This document shows, piece after piece, positions 28,901 to 40,300 of a DNA stretch of 64,000 nucleotides. The stretch is from NCBI RefSeq assembly GCF_000237925.1, contig NW_017386025.1, positions 3,530,215 to 3,594,214 of the forward strand, written 5' to 3'. Below the pieces are notes generated by a model. That model ran no database searches. It had not been told where the DNA came from and worked only from the letters and a program-made list of their open reading frames with translations. The position numbers and the translations under genes are program-made. The DNA comes from Schistosoma mansoni. Taxonomy: Eukaryota; Platyhelminthes; Trematoda; Strigeidida; Schistosomatidae. Within the stretch, counting starts at the first letter, position 1. Each line of letters begins with the position of its first letter.

Positions 28901-29361
28901 TGGTGATACTACCCAGCCATATATAATATTATATTGAAAGAGATTTCAAGTACAGATTTAAGATAACGCTTCTAAGGGATGTAAAACTTGCCTGACTACC
29001 TTGTGGCTTCAGAGACTGAGATCCAACTAAAAATCGGACCTCATCAGACTCTGCGTGACTTATTGCATATCGCAAAATCTCTTGTTCATCTCGATCTTCT
29101 TCTACTAGTCGATTGAGGTTTTCAAGACTGGAATCCTTAAGAGATCCATACAACCCGACTAAACATCGTACATTCGGCTGAGTGAACAAAAAATGAAAAA
29201 ATTAACAAATAATTGTAGAAGCATCTTCGTAAAAATGTTCTCGATGTCAAAACGTTATTCGCTCGAGTAATTATGACAATATTTCCAAAACATATGATGA
29301 ACTGAAATGGTGATATAAACACAATAATAACTACACTTAAAAGTCGATCTGGAGGCTCCAT
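17229..29361 (-). CDS. EIPR1: EARP/GARP-interacting WD40 protein (EIPR1/TSSC1), 9 exons
   Basis: EIPR1 is a WD40 beta-propeller partner of the EARP and GARP tethering complexes in endosome-to-Golgi traffic. Minus-strand exons: 29361-29335 (tentative), 29177-28992, 27739-27604, 25886-25688, 24299-24228, 23143-22853, 22346-22079, 20161-19947 and 17406-17229. Every phase matches and the total is 523 residues plus stop. Recognisable blocks are [12 protein letters not shown] (N-terminus), [89 protein letters not shown] and [19 protein letters not shown], ending [15 protein letters not shown]. The human protein is about 390 residues; the extra length is Ser/Asn-rich insertions between blades. Exon 2 appears to use a GC donor. 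The first exon is least certain. Several introns contain RTE remnants. Confidence 0.92.
17407..19946 (-). other. EIPR1 intron 8 with a degenerate RTE
   Basis: This 2.5-kb intron is largely the RTE remnant at about 18110-19600. The 19600-19930 part may be its 5' leader. No exon is seen. Confidence 0.55.
18110..19600 (-). pseudogene. Degenerate RTE retrotransposon, internally deleted
   Basis: Minus-strand order: 3' UTR (18120-18330, with the TTCAAGTTGCCAC motif on the plus strand shared with 23535 and 30840), RT C-terminal part (about 18440-18960, collinear with 39270-39900) and an endonuclease part (about 19140-19560, similar to 13250-13420). Many stops and frameshifts; the RT palm is missing. 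Confidence 0.6.
19947..20161 (-). CDS. EIPR1: EIPR1 exon 8 (WD repeat and acidic linker)
   Basis: The acceptor is ccttcttacag and the donor GTAGGC. The exon encodes [17 protein letters not shown] and [12 protein letters not shown], then a long acidic linker ([17 protein letters not shown]) that matches the family's acidic loop before the last blade. Confidence 0.9.
20162..22078 (-). other. EIPR1 intron 7
   Basis: A 1.9-kb AT-rich intron. It has a 9-bp-stem hairpin (CTGACCTCA at 20482, TGAGGTCAG at 20499) and otherwise nothing recognisable. Confidence 0.5.
22079..22346 (-). CDS. EIPR1: EIPR1 exon 7 (WD repeat)
   Basis: The acceptor is aaaaggcctag and the donor GTTAGT. The exon encodes [33 protein letters not shown] and the following SHSHW, the most conserved part of EIPR1. 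Ends in phase 0. Confidence 0.93.
22347..22852 (-). other. EIPR1 intron 6
   Basis: A 506-bp intron with no recognisable feature. Confidence 0.6.
22853..23143 (-). CDS. EIPR1: EIPR1 exon 6 (WD repeats)
   Basis: The acceptor is atatttacag and the donor GTAAGT. The exon encodes [15 protein letters not shown], then a Ser-rich insertion and [19 protein letters not shown] ending GWDVRCMK, a WD-repeat signature. Confidence 0.9.
23500..24150 (-). pseudogene. RTE 3' fragment with (GTAC)n tail
   Basis: On the minus strand, remnants of the RT C-terminal region (about 24120-23780) are followed by a 3' UTR and a (GTAC)n terminal repeat at 23511-23530. The tandem tetranucleotide at the 3' end is typical of RTE elements. 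It lies in EIPR1 intron 5. Confidence 0.6.
23511..23530. repeat. (GTAC)n tract
   Basis: Five GTAC units, probably the 3' tail of the adjoining minus-strand RTE fragment. Confidence 0.85.
24228..24299 (-). CDS. EIPR1: EIPR1 exon 5 (72 bp)
   Basis: A short 24-codon exon, too small to stand out as an open frame. The acceptor is aatttacag and the donor GTAAGT. It encodes [14 protein letters not shown]. Its phase (2 in, 2 out) fits both neighbours. Confidence 0.82.
24300..25687 (-). other. EIPR1 intron 4 with a hammerhead-like repeat
   Basis: A 1.4-kb intron. The only recognisable content is the degenerate hammerhead-type repeat near 25254-25345. Confidence 0.5.
25254..25345 (+). ncRNA. Degenerate hammerhead-ribozyme SINE-like repeat
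   Basis: The order ACCCAG, TCGACGA, GTCCCAAATAG and then GAATCCCACTGCTAGCC mirrors the schistosome satellite/SINE hammerhead (stem I, CUGANGA core, stem II, GAAA, cleavage site, stem I'). The CTGACGA core has become TCGACGA and the GAAA box is altered, so self-cleavage is unlikely. It lies antisense in EIPR1 intron 4. Identification rests on remembered family features, not on a search. Confidence 0.5.
25688..25886 (-). CDS. EIPR1: EIPR1 exon 4
   Basis: The acceptor is acattacatag and the donor GTAAAT. The exon encodes [16 protein letters not shown], equivalent to the family block before CAAVWRMP, followed by an Asn/Ser-rich insertion. Ends in phase 2. Confidence 0.85.
25887..27603 (-). other. 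EIPR1 intron 3
   Basis: A 1.7-kb intron with a TA tract at its exon-4 end. No exon or mobile element is recognised. Confidence 0.5.
25937..25981. repeat. (TA)n microsatellite
   Basis: An uninterrupted TA dinucleotide tract of about 45 bp, 50 bp upstream of EIPR1 exon 4 on the minus strand. Confidence 0.95.
27604..27739 (-). CDS. EIPR1: EIPR1 exon 3
   Basis: The acceptor is ttttttggtag and the donor GTAAGT. The exon encodes [16 protein letters not shown] and [16 protein letters not shown], matching the family's first propeller blade, and ends in phase 1. Confidence 0.85.
28370..28700 (-). pseudogene. RTE endonuclease fragment
   Basis: Aligns by eye with 12985-13260 of the intact RTE (shared blocks include GAGCATGATCA, CATTCCAAAAAGAGCG, CAAGTCAGTGCTAGCTGATC and the CCACCCAAGCGACTCT end), i.e. 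the DNGDRLLQL to SDHAL part of the endonuclease, with frameshifts. It lies in EIPR1 intron 2. Confidence 0.65.
28992..29177 (-). CDS. EIPR1: EIPR1 exon 2 (GC donor)
   Basis: The acceptor is ttgttcactcag. The exon encodes [15 protein letters not shown] through [17 protein letters not shown]. The only donor keeping phase 0 with the next exon is CAG|GCAAGT, a consensus GC-AG splice site. GT donors nearby would force phase 1 and an early stop in exon 3. Confidence 0.85.
29335..29361 (-). CDS. EIPR1: EIPR1 exon 1 (tentative, 9 codons)
   Basis: ATG at 29361 followed by codons for MEPPDRLLS and a GTAGTT donor would join exon 2 in phase 0, giving an N-terminus of the length expected for the family. 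The donor is weak, so another start exon further upstream is possible. Confidence 0.45.
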
Positions 29362-30079
29362 ATGACCCCAACCAACTTGTGTTTATCTCCACGCGTTGCT
29401 CACGTATCTTCTTCGCAACAAGAAACGGAGTGACCAACCAAACATAATGGTCTAAATGAAGATTATCGAGCCCAATAAGCAATTCCGTTTCTAGGAAATA
29501 CTCCAGAGGATTTATTTTCTGAGGTAAATCATTCCATATGAACTATCAAGGAAAAGTTGACGAAACACGGTTCTGTATATTTCCTTGAAGAGCCTCCACA
29601 ATATTTGATGTGTTTAACACCTACTACTTGGAAAATACTCCTCAATGACTAGCAGGTATTCACGTTTATATTGATGTAGAATGGCAGTGCTGTAAACGCA
29701 ACAAGTGATAAGCTAATCTTGGTGAACTTGTCATGAATCGTAAAACAGTATATGCCAAAAAATACTCGGTCGATATTCACTAATGTCCACCGATTTACAC
29801 TAAAAAAAGTATATAAGAACCATAAGAAATATTCCCTAAAAATAAGGAAGGACTAATTGCTTCAAGTTGTACTTTTGGAAAGCCATGATTTCGTACACTA
29901 CATCTCCGAGACTCTGCAGTAATCTTCATCTTCCTGTTACATGAGCTAACTCAGACCAAACGATCTACCTCTGGCTCCTTCTGAGGGAAGTTGCGAATTT
30001 TTAGTCAGGGAGCTAATAAGGTTGTTTGAAAAAGTCTGATAAACCGAGTTTTCCAAATCATGAAATAAAGCGACCGTCG

Positions 30080-30640
30080 TCTCCATCTTTACAGAGTCTG
30101 TATAATCTGTGTAACGACTATTGTGGGACAAGTTCACTCTCAATAGTATCTAAATTACTGTCTTTCGTTATACTTCGCAGACTGTTCAGAGCCTGTGAAA
30201 AACTGACTCATGAGGAGCAGGTTATTTTCAACCAGGTCGTGGATTTATTGACCATATCTTCACCAAATTTTAGGGGACCACCACACTCAGTTAAGGGTAA
30301 CATACGTTGTGTTTATTGATACCAGGAGTGTTTTTTATTAGTTTGACAGGACTGCTCTGGAATTGTATTGAAGAGGTGTTTGAGAAGTTTAACAAGATAC
30401 AAAAGACTCTGTGCATAAACAACTCAGGCAAAGTGAGGGCATACAATTGTCTATATTCATAAATGGGGTCGGGTAGGATTGCCCGATCCCCTTTATTCTT
30501 CAGCTTGTTATCGATGATATTCTGGGAACAGCTCTGGAAGATGGGGGAATGGAGCCTGTTCAACTGAAGGGTCTTCTTGGTTGCATTTATAATTGAGCTG
30601 TATCTCCTGTTACACACCTTTGGTCTATTGTATATTTTTT
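30080..30640 (+). pseudogene. RTE reverse transcriptase fragment
   Basis: The plus strand encodes SIVSKLLSFVILRRLFRAC and EKLTHEEQ, equivalent to SLLPIASKLLASVILRRLF...LTREEQAGF of the intact RT. Further broken palm pieces follow (KVRAYN-like, then DDILGTALEDGG). Frames shift repeatedly. Confidence 0.7.
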
Positions 30641-30789
30641 GACCGCACTCCTCCTCTGTATACCTTGACAGTGTATCTTTATTTACGTGAAGGACACTTT
30701 TTTGGGTCTCCAGTTGTACCAGAATATGTATCGGATTAAAATAAATAGTCATGTCATCTTAATCGGTGCCTGCTGCATACTCCTCGGAT

Positions 30790-30930
30790 GTCATCTTATT
30801 CAGTTAGTCACATGCAATGTAGAACCTGACATCTGATGGTTCAAGTTGCCACGCAATATCAGCAAAGTAGAATGGAATTATCAAGATAAATGCCTAAGTG
30901 GTAAGTTTAGTAAGCATCGGAGATAGTATG
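30790..30930 (-). repeat. RTE 3' UTR fragment
   Basis: Plus-strand GGTTCAAGTTGCCACGCAATATCAGC and the following block match the 3' UTR repeats at 18140 and 23535. No coding part is attached. Confidence 0.5.
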
Positions 30931-31338
30931 AAGAGTTGGAAATTTAACGTGTAACAATAATTCAAGGTCCTTAATAAATTGTAAACTCGGTGAGATATTA
31001 GTGAACTTGAAGTTTGAATAGGTGACTGTTTTCAAATAAGTGAAATGAAGTACCCCTAGTAGATTACAAGGTTCAGAGATAAATGTCGTAATGATGAGCA
31101 GGAGGTGTAGTACTAACTATAGTTATAGTGAGGAGTAACTTTAATTTACGATGAAAACCACGGACTGTATCTAAATAACTCATTCAAATTTCCAAACATG
31201 CTGATCTCGATTTCAAACAATATTTCTTTGGGGGTAAAAAAAGACATTTACAACTTGACTGAATCTAATTATTAAGTGATGACTAATAAGGAAAGTTGCA
31301 ATCTCACCTGAACAGCGACTCCTGATGACGGCGGAAAG

Positions 31339-34300
31339 CTACTTAGCTTCATTTATGACAGGAAAGTAAGGACTTGGTTGGCGGAAGCCGATAGAACAAA
31401 GAAGATTCTTTAATACTAAAGTAAAAAATGTGAAAAATAAACAAGCAAAAAACAACATAATTATTAGAGCATATAGCACAGCCTACAGCTGGTTCAAGCC
31501 ACTCCCCACAGACGCTTGATGTCAAATACTGTCATCATAACTTCATCATACTCTATCAAAACAGGATTATTTGGTCTTAAAGATTTTCCGTGAATTTGGT
31601 CGTACGCAAGAAAAAAAATCTTTTATGATATAAAATAGGAAGTTACCTAAATAATTGGAGGATAGCTGTACTCGGTAGCCAGTATACTGTGTTTAGATTA
31701 CATCTCTCAATTCTAACTACGAAGTAATCTTGCTTATTATACTATCGGATGTTACTGTTACCAAGACCTTTTGAATGGGTTTTATAGAATATTTGATATC
31801 TGATTGATCAGATCCTATGTAGTTTGGCATGTAACACTGAATGAATACGTGATACAGAAATAAATAGGCCGTATCGTTATTGTACTCACGTTTTTATGAG
31901 ATAAAGCCTTAAGAATCACCAGTAAACAAGTTTTCAATCAAGAAAACTATTGTAACGTATCATTCATTGGTTCCCGTTTATCCAGAAGCGTATGATTTAA
32001 CTTATGAAGAATATTTGGCTGATCTATGTAGCACTCACAGTAATGTTATGCACAATTCCTGTAAATGTTCAGAAAGCGGGCAGAAAAGGGCATCAACTTC
32101 ATTTGTTACTTATATAATTTTTCTTTCTCAGATATCTTACGTAATAATACATCAGTCCAGTCGAAAACGATGATACTTATAATGAATAGAACTGTTTACT
32201 GCTGTATATTAAGTAAGCTATATAATATTCATAATTACTTTAAAGCTCAATTGCTTCAATCTACAATTTATAAACAACTACCAACACCCATGTTCATCAC
32301 TACCATAACTAGGGAGGTGAGTCATATGTAAATGATTTCAGAGTTTATTCTTGCTTGAAACTCTGATTTCGGTCTATTTTTGATAAATGGTGAATTTCAC
32401 ATGCTTGAGTTTGCATTGTTACAAATAACCAAATTAGTATCCCAAACAACCAGTAAAGGCGAACAAAGTGGTAATAAAGGGGAAAATGTATTGCAGAATA
32501 AGTCTTAAATAAAGAAGAAATGCGCCAAAATGTCTGCTTTTTCGCCTGTTCGGGGGAAATAAAGCGGAATTTCCCTTTTCTGTCGCTGTTTTTCAAATGT
32601 CGCTAAATTGCCGATTTCTACCCCAAATATCCGAAGAATTGCCGATTTCTACCCTAAATATCTGACGAATTGCCGATTTATACCCTAAATATCCGAATGT
32701 TTAGCAATATTGCTAAACATTCACACAGGTTGTGAGCAACAAATACGTCAAGCTACCAATAAACTGGAATAAACGCTATGCACAAGCACAAATATTACGA
32801 AAATTGACGTGTGACGGAAAAAATGCTGTGAATAGCTGATAAATAACGACATCACGTCTGGTATGTCAACCTGCTACCGTCACAAGATTTACACTTCGCG
32901 CTGGTACTCGCTTGTAGTTAATCCGATTGACTATCTCCAATATCTTTCTGATAGGTTAGTGTCAACTAGATGATATCTTTGCACTCGCTTCTTGGTGTTA
33001 GAATACGGTTCAAGGTTTTTGTTATAAGAAGGACAAATAAATGCAAATCATCTTTCACAGTATCCGGATGTGGTTTATCACCTTATCAAAGGGAACAATA
33101 AATCTTGAGTGCGTACATGGTTATCAATTCTCGTTTTGGAAATGTCCATCAAGTAGGTCTACCCGGATATCGAAGCATCCCATTCAGGGCCAAACTTGGT
33201 GAAAAAGTGTGAAGTCAGTCCAGTGTATGATTTTTCACGTCCAATCGGCCGAGGATCACCACGTGAACGTGCAACAGTAGGGTTTAAGTAGAGATTTGTC
33301 ATTACAGTGATGTTTGTTTTTCGAAGTGAGCCCTTGAGTACATCTTAAAATGTGTAAGAAAGAGGTATGGCGTGAATATCTCAAGTTTTGTCGGCATAAA
33401 CTGTGTTACGTAGGATCTGGTTACTTTCATGGGTATGTCAGCTCTCTGCATATACCATTCGATGGATTATTCGCTTATATATATATATATGCCTGAATCT
33501 TAGTAGTTGATTGGACTCCGAGTACGAATCCGTATCCACTTACTTATGTGTATTAGCCTTTCTACTCAAAATCGATTGGCTTACTTGTAGCTTTGTTACC
33601 TGCGCTATCCAATAATAAGCTGTAGTCGGCACTTCGCGTTGCTTTCTGCATTTAAAAACCGTTCATATCGTCAACCGTTTTCGATTGCCAGACTGACTGT
33701 GATGCAACTACACGGATACTTCGCCTCTTAGTCCCTTGGAATTTAGGAAATTTAGGATTTAGTAATAGTTACGGTTCGTCCTATGCTGGCACAAAATTCA
33801 CAACTAATTTGGTGAATACTAAGCAGACGTTGTGTAATTTTCAAGGAGATCCACAAAAGTGGGATAAAGAGTTTCAGGCTTTCCAACAAGTGGTCTGCAA
33901 TGTCAGTGGAACGCCAACGGGCCCTATGCAACCCTAGACAATCACCACTCAAGCTCAACCATTTCCATGCTGGACAATTGACCATTCACCGACGGAAGGC
34001 TTATCAAATATAGTTAACGTCAAGTATGATTAACACTGACATATAAATTTCAAGCCACGAGAAGTCGCATCCAACGGCAGTTCGGTTTTGTACTTCTGAA
34101 ACCTGCTCACAGTGATATATACCGTCGCCCACTGACAGTATTTATTCTGGCTAATCACCTGGGAAGTCACTTAACCTGCTTGTCAAAATAGGATAAGCTA
34201 AGTTGGATATTAAACGCGAGTTTCGATTTGGAAATAAGCTAGGCGGTTACGTTTTTGTTCATATCGAGTGAACTTAGACCATTCAAATAGTTCAACTACA

Positions 34301-37300
34301 TTAATAATTTTAAGATCAACCAAGTAACGAATTCACTCATAAGAGTTCTTCAACCACCGATCTACTCTTCGTCTACGCTTTTGTTGGTTTGGTAGATATA
34401 TCACAGAATTCCAACAGCTTTAATTACTTATTTTCATACCTAAACAAGTATACAAAGCTAACACTGCTTGCACAGGAGCGTGAAACTTTGTCCAGACTTG
34501 GGTGTACCTGTTGCGCGTGAACTCCTTTTCTCAACACGGGGTTAAAGTTCCATCCGACGATACATTAAAGAAAGTTGGTCTATCTAAGTGACCCCATTGT
34601 CAGGAATCCTACAAGCCATACAGCCTTCTATCCCCCAAGACTCAAATTAATACTTCAGTGGGCAGTGCAACACAAAGTTAATCCAGTCATGAGAATACGA
34701 CACCAGATTCTACTTTGTCAGCCCTGAGAAAGCCATTGCTTGTGAGAACTCAACTTTTAGTATTTTCAGAACAGATTCATGCTGAAAACAAGAAAACCTT
34801 ATGCTAAATACCTCAGTTATTCCCTACGTATGACTACGGTATTCGAGATATCGTGGACCAACTATTTTTTCTCATTCCAACACTTCTCAAAACAACAATT
34901 CGCCCCACTGCTATACACAGAACGGTCAACATTATGGTTTTGTATTAGCACATATAGGATCTCAATGTAGTAAATGGTGGGAGTAGAACATTGTATCATT
35001 CTCTATTTTCATCGATGGCGGCTGTTTCATTTTATGTAACAGAAACACTCATCATATCTAAGGGTCTGAGAGACTATGAAAAGACATTGTAGATAGAAGA
35101 TCCCTGCCTATTGCCACCATTTCAGGCAAATAAATTATCAAATGAATATTGAACTCACTAATCTGATTCAATGAGAATGACTAGAACCTTCCCTGGTCAT
35201 ATGGCAATTACGGACCCCACTGATCTCTCAGTTGAGTGACAAAGACATAAAATATATGAAATATAAGGTGTAATGGATATTTACTTGCTTGCGCTTGTTA
35301 CCCATCATGAAGAAGCATAGGCGTCCCACGAGCGTTCTCCATCCAACTCTGTCTTGAGCATTTCTTCCCACTTCTTTCCAGTTTCCGTTAATCTTTTTCA
35401 TGTCTGCTTCCAATTCTCGACACAGTGTGTTCTTCGGTCTTCCTCATTTCCACTTCCCTTCGGGATTCCAAGTTAGCACTCGCCTCGTGGTGCACTTTAG
35501 TGATTTCCGCAACGTATATCCTGTCCATTTCCGACGTCTTTTTCTGATTTCCTCTTCAGCTGGAAGCCGGTTTGTCCTCTCCCACAGCGAGCTGTTGCTG
35601 ATTGTCAACGGAAATTGAGTATTTGGTGTAGACACTCGTTTATAAATACTTGTACATTTTTGATGATTTTTGTAGTAGTTCTGCAAATTTCGGCTCCGTA
35701 CAGAAGAACTTCCTTGACATTGATATTGAAGATTTTGACTTTCATATTGATTGATAGTTGTTTTTAGTTTTATGTGTTCTTCAATTGTAGGAATACCAGC
35801 GTAGACAATCAACGTTGATGGTCTATGTCGAATGATTGGAGGCCTACTCGAGTAAGACGGTAACGGTATAACGAACAAGCTAACTTTGAAGTCACACCTC
35901 GCGACCAGCACCTTACGCGGACTGCCCCATCGACGTATCAAGGGACCATGGATGCTCTGAAGACTGTATAACACAAGGGATGTTATTACAGGAATATATT
36001 TGTTAAAACAGTTACAAGCGAAGTAGAACCACTGCCGCATGGGCCAGTCCATGGCGTATGATTAACTGATGCGCGTTGATTGTCCTTGACCTTGACGAGA
36101 ACCGATGATCTGTTCAGTATTTAGTGACCCAACTGCCGGATGATTTGGCTAGGGTTCAGTGACATTTCACTGGCGCTACACCATCCTTGCTTTGTCAATC
36201 CTAGCCTTAAAGTCCGTAATGGATATTTAGGACATGACAATTCTATTGTCTGTAACATATCTATGATCGAGGATCTCAGACACAGTCACACTATAAGTCA
36301 GGAATAGACGAGTTCAATGACGAATTTGTTAAGTGGTCAGTATGTTGAGAAGTAGGTAAAGTAAACTGACTAGTTGTTGAGAGTGATGCCTATCACCCCG
36401 AATCCATTAGTGATCTGGTGAGAATGCTTTACTGAGCGCCTTCAGCCTCATTATGTCCAGGAAACCAATGAGTTCAGCTTCTTTATCGAAGACTTACAGA
36501 ACTATTCATATTGGAGAATAATTTACCACTACCAATATAAGAGAGGAAGGGAAAAAGTAGAGGATGAAAATTTGACATAACGGTTATTGTTATGGAATGA
36601 AAAATACGGGGTCATCACTTTAAGCCAATCAACAAGAACCTGGGACTTCAATGGTTTGTTCTATAAAATCCCAAAGATTCGGATATTGGATATTGTTAGG
36701 GAGCGGCTTTTGAACGAGGGTTTGGCTTAGATGGGTCAGTTAACTTATATTAATCCCTACGATATGTTTCGGTAAAGTTTCAGTTTTTACTTCGAAGCAC
36801 TTAACAATGAGGCTCATATTACGTGTTAGGTTAAAATTTCCCAGTCGCTGAGCACTCGAGAGGAACGAATTCCCACTCTGAGTTCGATGGATTACAGTTT
36901 TGAAATTTCTCCTGATGGCCTCGAATATGATATGCTCTGGATAAAGCAAAAAAAAATCAAAAATGTTGACACAAAAGCCACTGTGTAAAATGCGAACTTC
37001 CGACATGAAGACATGCCTATCAACCTCTTGATTGTGGGTTTAAACCCCATTTGGGTAAGCTGTAATAAAAAATCTCGGGGAAATGAAACAGAAACCCCAA
37101 AAATCTTCATAGAATTTGGGGAAAACTATTAGTTTCCGCATGACTTTGTGGAAAACCGCAGGGTCTCCCTGAAATTCGGAAATCGGTCACCCTGTTAGCA
37201 AGAATCATCCCGTATTTTACGAGTGAGATGAAAGATTTAATCAGTTTGTTCCCACGTCTTGAAAGAATTAGGAAAGGCTCATGATGAGCTTTGTTGCTGT

Positions 37301-40300
37301 TCACGCAACAAGCTCAAGTACGTCAGCGCTTTTAATAAGACACTAGAAATCTTGATGCAGTATACTAGGATGGGGTTGGAGACCCGAAACATATCTTTGT
37401 CAAAGCATTTAAAAGCTCTATAAAATGATCTTAACAATTGATAAACCTTATCGGCTGCTTCATTACAGTACTGAATCTTTGAATCATGACTTTGAATTAC
37501 TCCTAGGTCTTTTTGTTGATCTATTTATTGGAGTACTATCCTATTAATGGTACATCGGTGTCCATTACCGTATCCAATATGGATTAGCTTACTCTTACTT
37601 AGACAGAACATATTTGAAACTTCACACTGTCATATTAGATTATATTGTATTAATTTTACTCTTGTGTTATAGCTAATTGTCTATTACCTTCACTAATGAA
37701 TGTCAGTGTGTTCTGTCTTTACTGAGTTGTCGACTCACTTTTGTTTGTTCTCTTTTCCTCCAGTTACTCACGCACACTGCTCTTCATAGTTCCCAGACAC
37801 ACAACCTACCTCCAAGCTAGACGCAAATTAACCAAAGGCTGAAATCGGTATCTGTGTGAGTTTTTAAGTGTATTGAAGTTGAATTTCAGAGATACATGTA
37901 TTTGTTATCTGTAAAATTCCACCCGCCTACGATGCATTTGTTAAAGTAGTCTCATATGCCAATAATTTGTTGAGTGAGGTTGAATCAATAGACGGGGAAT
38001 CCCACGTTTGATATTTAAATTCATAGACCAACAATTTTGATTAGCCGGGGAAAATTTAATGGAAATATTACAATTAAGTTCTAATGGAAAATTAGTTCGT
38101 GTTCAGTTTAAAAAAGACTTTTATTTTGACTCAATCACTAACAAAGTTTGTTTTTGGTAAAAGTTTTTGGATAGATTTTAAGTTGTTACAAAATTTCCCT
38201 TCAATTTATTCAGTATACGTGTGAAATAGTCTACAGTGTTGCACCTCTCATGCAAGCAATCTTGTAATAGAAATTATCTAAACTCCCATTACTGATACTC
38301 AGCTGATACTTGAACTTTTGTTAATATATGCAATAGTAGAGCGACAACTCGTAGCTTTATATAAGTACTGAGATGTGCTTACGAAGTCATTACCATTCAT
38401 TTGGGTAACTACTGGATACTTTGGTATTCTCATGTTGCTCGGAGGGAGAGAGTTAATGCAGTGACTTGATAGATGACTACAATGTCTAAGATTTATTAAT
38501 CCTCCTCACATACATATGACCGACTAAAGCTACTTTTAGCTATCACAAAATTCTCTACTAAGTAGTGAGTTCTAAATTCTTACAAATGCTCTTAAAAATC
38601 ATGGCTTACCTAAGTTTCTTCGAAACTGTGAAACATCACTTTGTGGTTTACTTTGAAAGTACACTTCAGCATAACACTGCTGTCTGTTTAGCTCGGAATC
38701 CATGATAAAAATCTTATTGCTGTCATGGTTTTGATGCAGAACTTCGTACTCCGTTGAGTAGTTATCTGAGTTATGCTCTGCAATGCCTGATTCAATTTTC
38801 AATGCATATGATACATAAACTCAGTTTGGTCTTCATACAAGTGAATAAACAGAAATAATTTGGAGGCTTTATTTGTTGACCCAGATTATCATGTACTGAA
38901 AACATGAGTGCAGATATTTGTCTTCACCAACCCGTCTAACCTGTAAACTGTGACGTTAATAAAGTGAATAAACTGCTCACTCTACTATTATGCCTCGTTT
39001 TCATTTATTGTCTGCCGTGTGGTTTTGGTATGTGACCTGTTCTAGTGTAGTGGAAGTATTAATAGTAAAAAGTCAGGTATGAAAAATAAAACAAAGAGGT
39101 CTAAAGAGGCTTCAGGACTCAGGTTTTAAGGGGAGCCAATGCTCTTGTGTCATTAAGAACGAATGATGTTAAGTCATGTTTTCTAGTTTATCCATTTGTT
39201 ACGAAAATCATGCCTACACCAACCACGTGGTCTACATCCGTCATTAGTATGACCTAATTCGATTGTCACTGACTTCATAGACTGATGCCGCATCCTGATT
39301 TAGCCGCCCATGTCTTTCCCCCAATCTACTTTTACACCTTCCATCATTGCGTCCTGAGGTATTCGGTGGATGGCCATATTTAATACATGTTCTAATAATC
39401 TCAGTTGATAAGAATCCACTACAACGTCTATCGGTCCACTATATTTACCTAGTATTCGTCTCCTAACCTTGGAACTCCTAACTCTATGGTTCCAAATACG
39501 CAAGCAATAATCCAAAGACACCTATAACTGAATATTATTAACCTACAAATATTCTCCGTTTAAAACCCACATTTCACAGCCATTAATTAGAACGGAGAGA
39601 ATTGCTGCTCAGTTAACCCGTCCGTTGATTGGTAAACGGATATCTTGTCTACGCCACAAGTGACGCAAGCTAGCAAGAGACTGTTGAACTTTCTGAATCT
39701 GTACTGAGAGTTCATAAGACACTAGCCCATTTGGACTGATGAGGCTCCTTAGGTAACTGAAATGGTTGATGCACTCAATCTCAATTTTTACCGTCAATCC
39801 ATGCGTTGACCCAGGCTAGTTCCGAAGAAACATTTTGTATTTGAAGGTCGAAGGTTACATCCTAAACATGCTAGCATCGTCATGTAAGGCTGTGAAAAAA
39901 CTGCATTTTATCAGCGTCTTCACCAAACAGGACTATATAATTTGCGTATTCCAAGTTAGCAAGTAAATCTCCTGGTAGGAGATCAACCCATGGAAATCCA
40001 GATAGTGAGAGCATTGTCTCTGAACAAATGTCTTTAATAAAGTTAAATAAAAAAAATGGTGAAATTAAACTTCCCTGAGGCTGAAAATTAGGCATAAGGT
40101 CTGACGCGACCAGTAGTTTTTTTCGAAGCTAGCCTTCACGAGGCTAATTTACTCTTTTGACACTCCTTTCATTGACAATCACGGCTACAGAACTTCTCGT
40201 TCAACTGAGTCAAACGCTGTCTCAAGATAAAGAAAATAATTGTGGTTGGACATCAGCAGGTTGTAAAAACTGATGAAGAGCAAATATTTAGTGAATACGA

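Larger units (their letters stand above)
29362..31338. other. Region upstream of EIPR1
   Basis: The 5' flank of EIPR1. I recognise no promoter motif. It contains RTE debris at 30080-30640 and 30790-30930. Confidence 0.5.

Noticed and set aside
33480-33720. Possible diverged LTR (CAATAATAAGCTGTAG, ending CAACTACA)
   Set aside because: Similarity to the 52-58-kb LTRs is too weak and no second copy or target duplication is visible.
37177-37193. hAT-like terminal inverted repeat (CAGGGTGACCGATTTCC on the minus strand)
   Set aside because: No matching opposite end or target duplication was found nearby.
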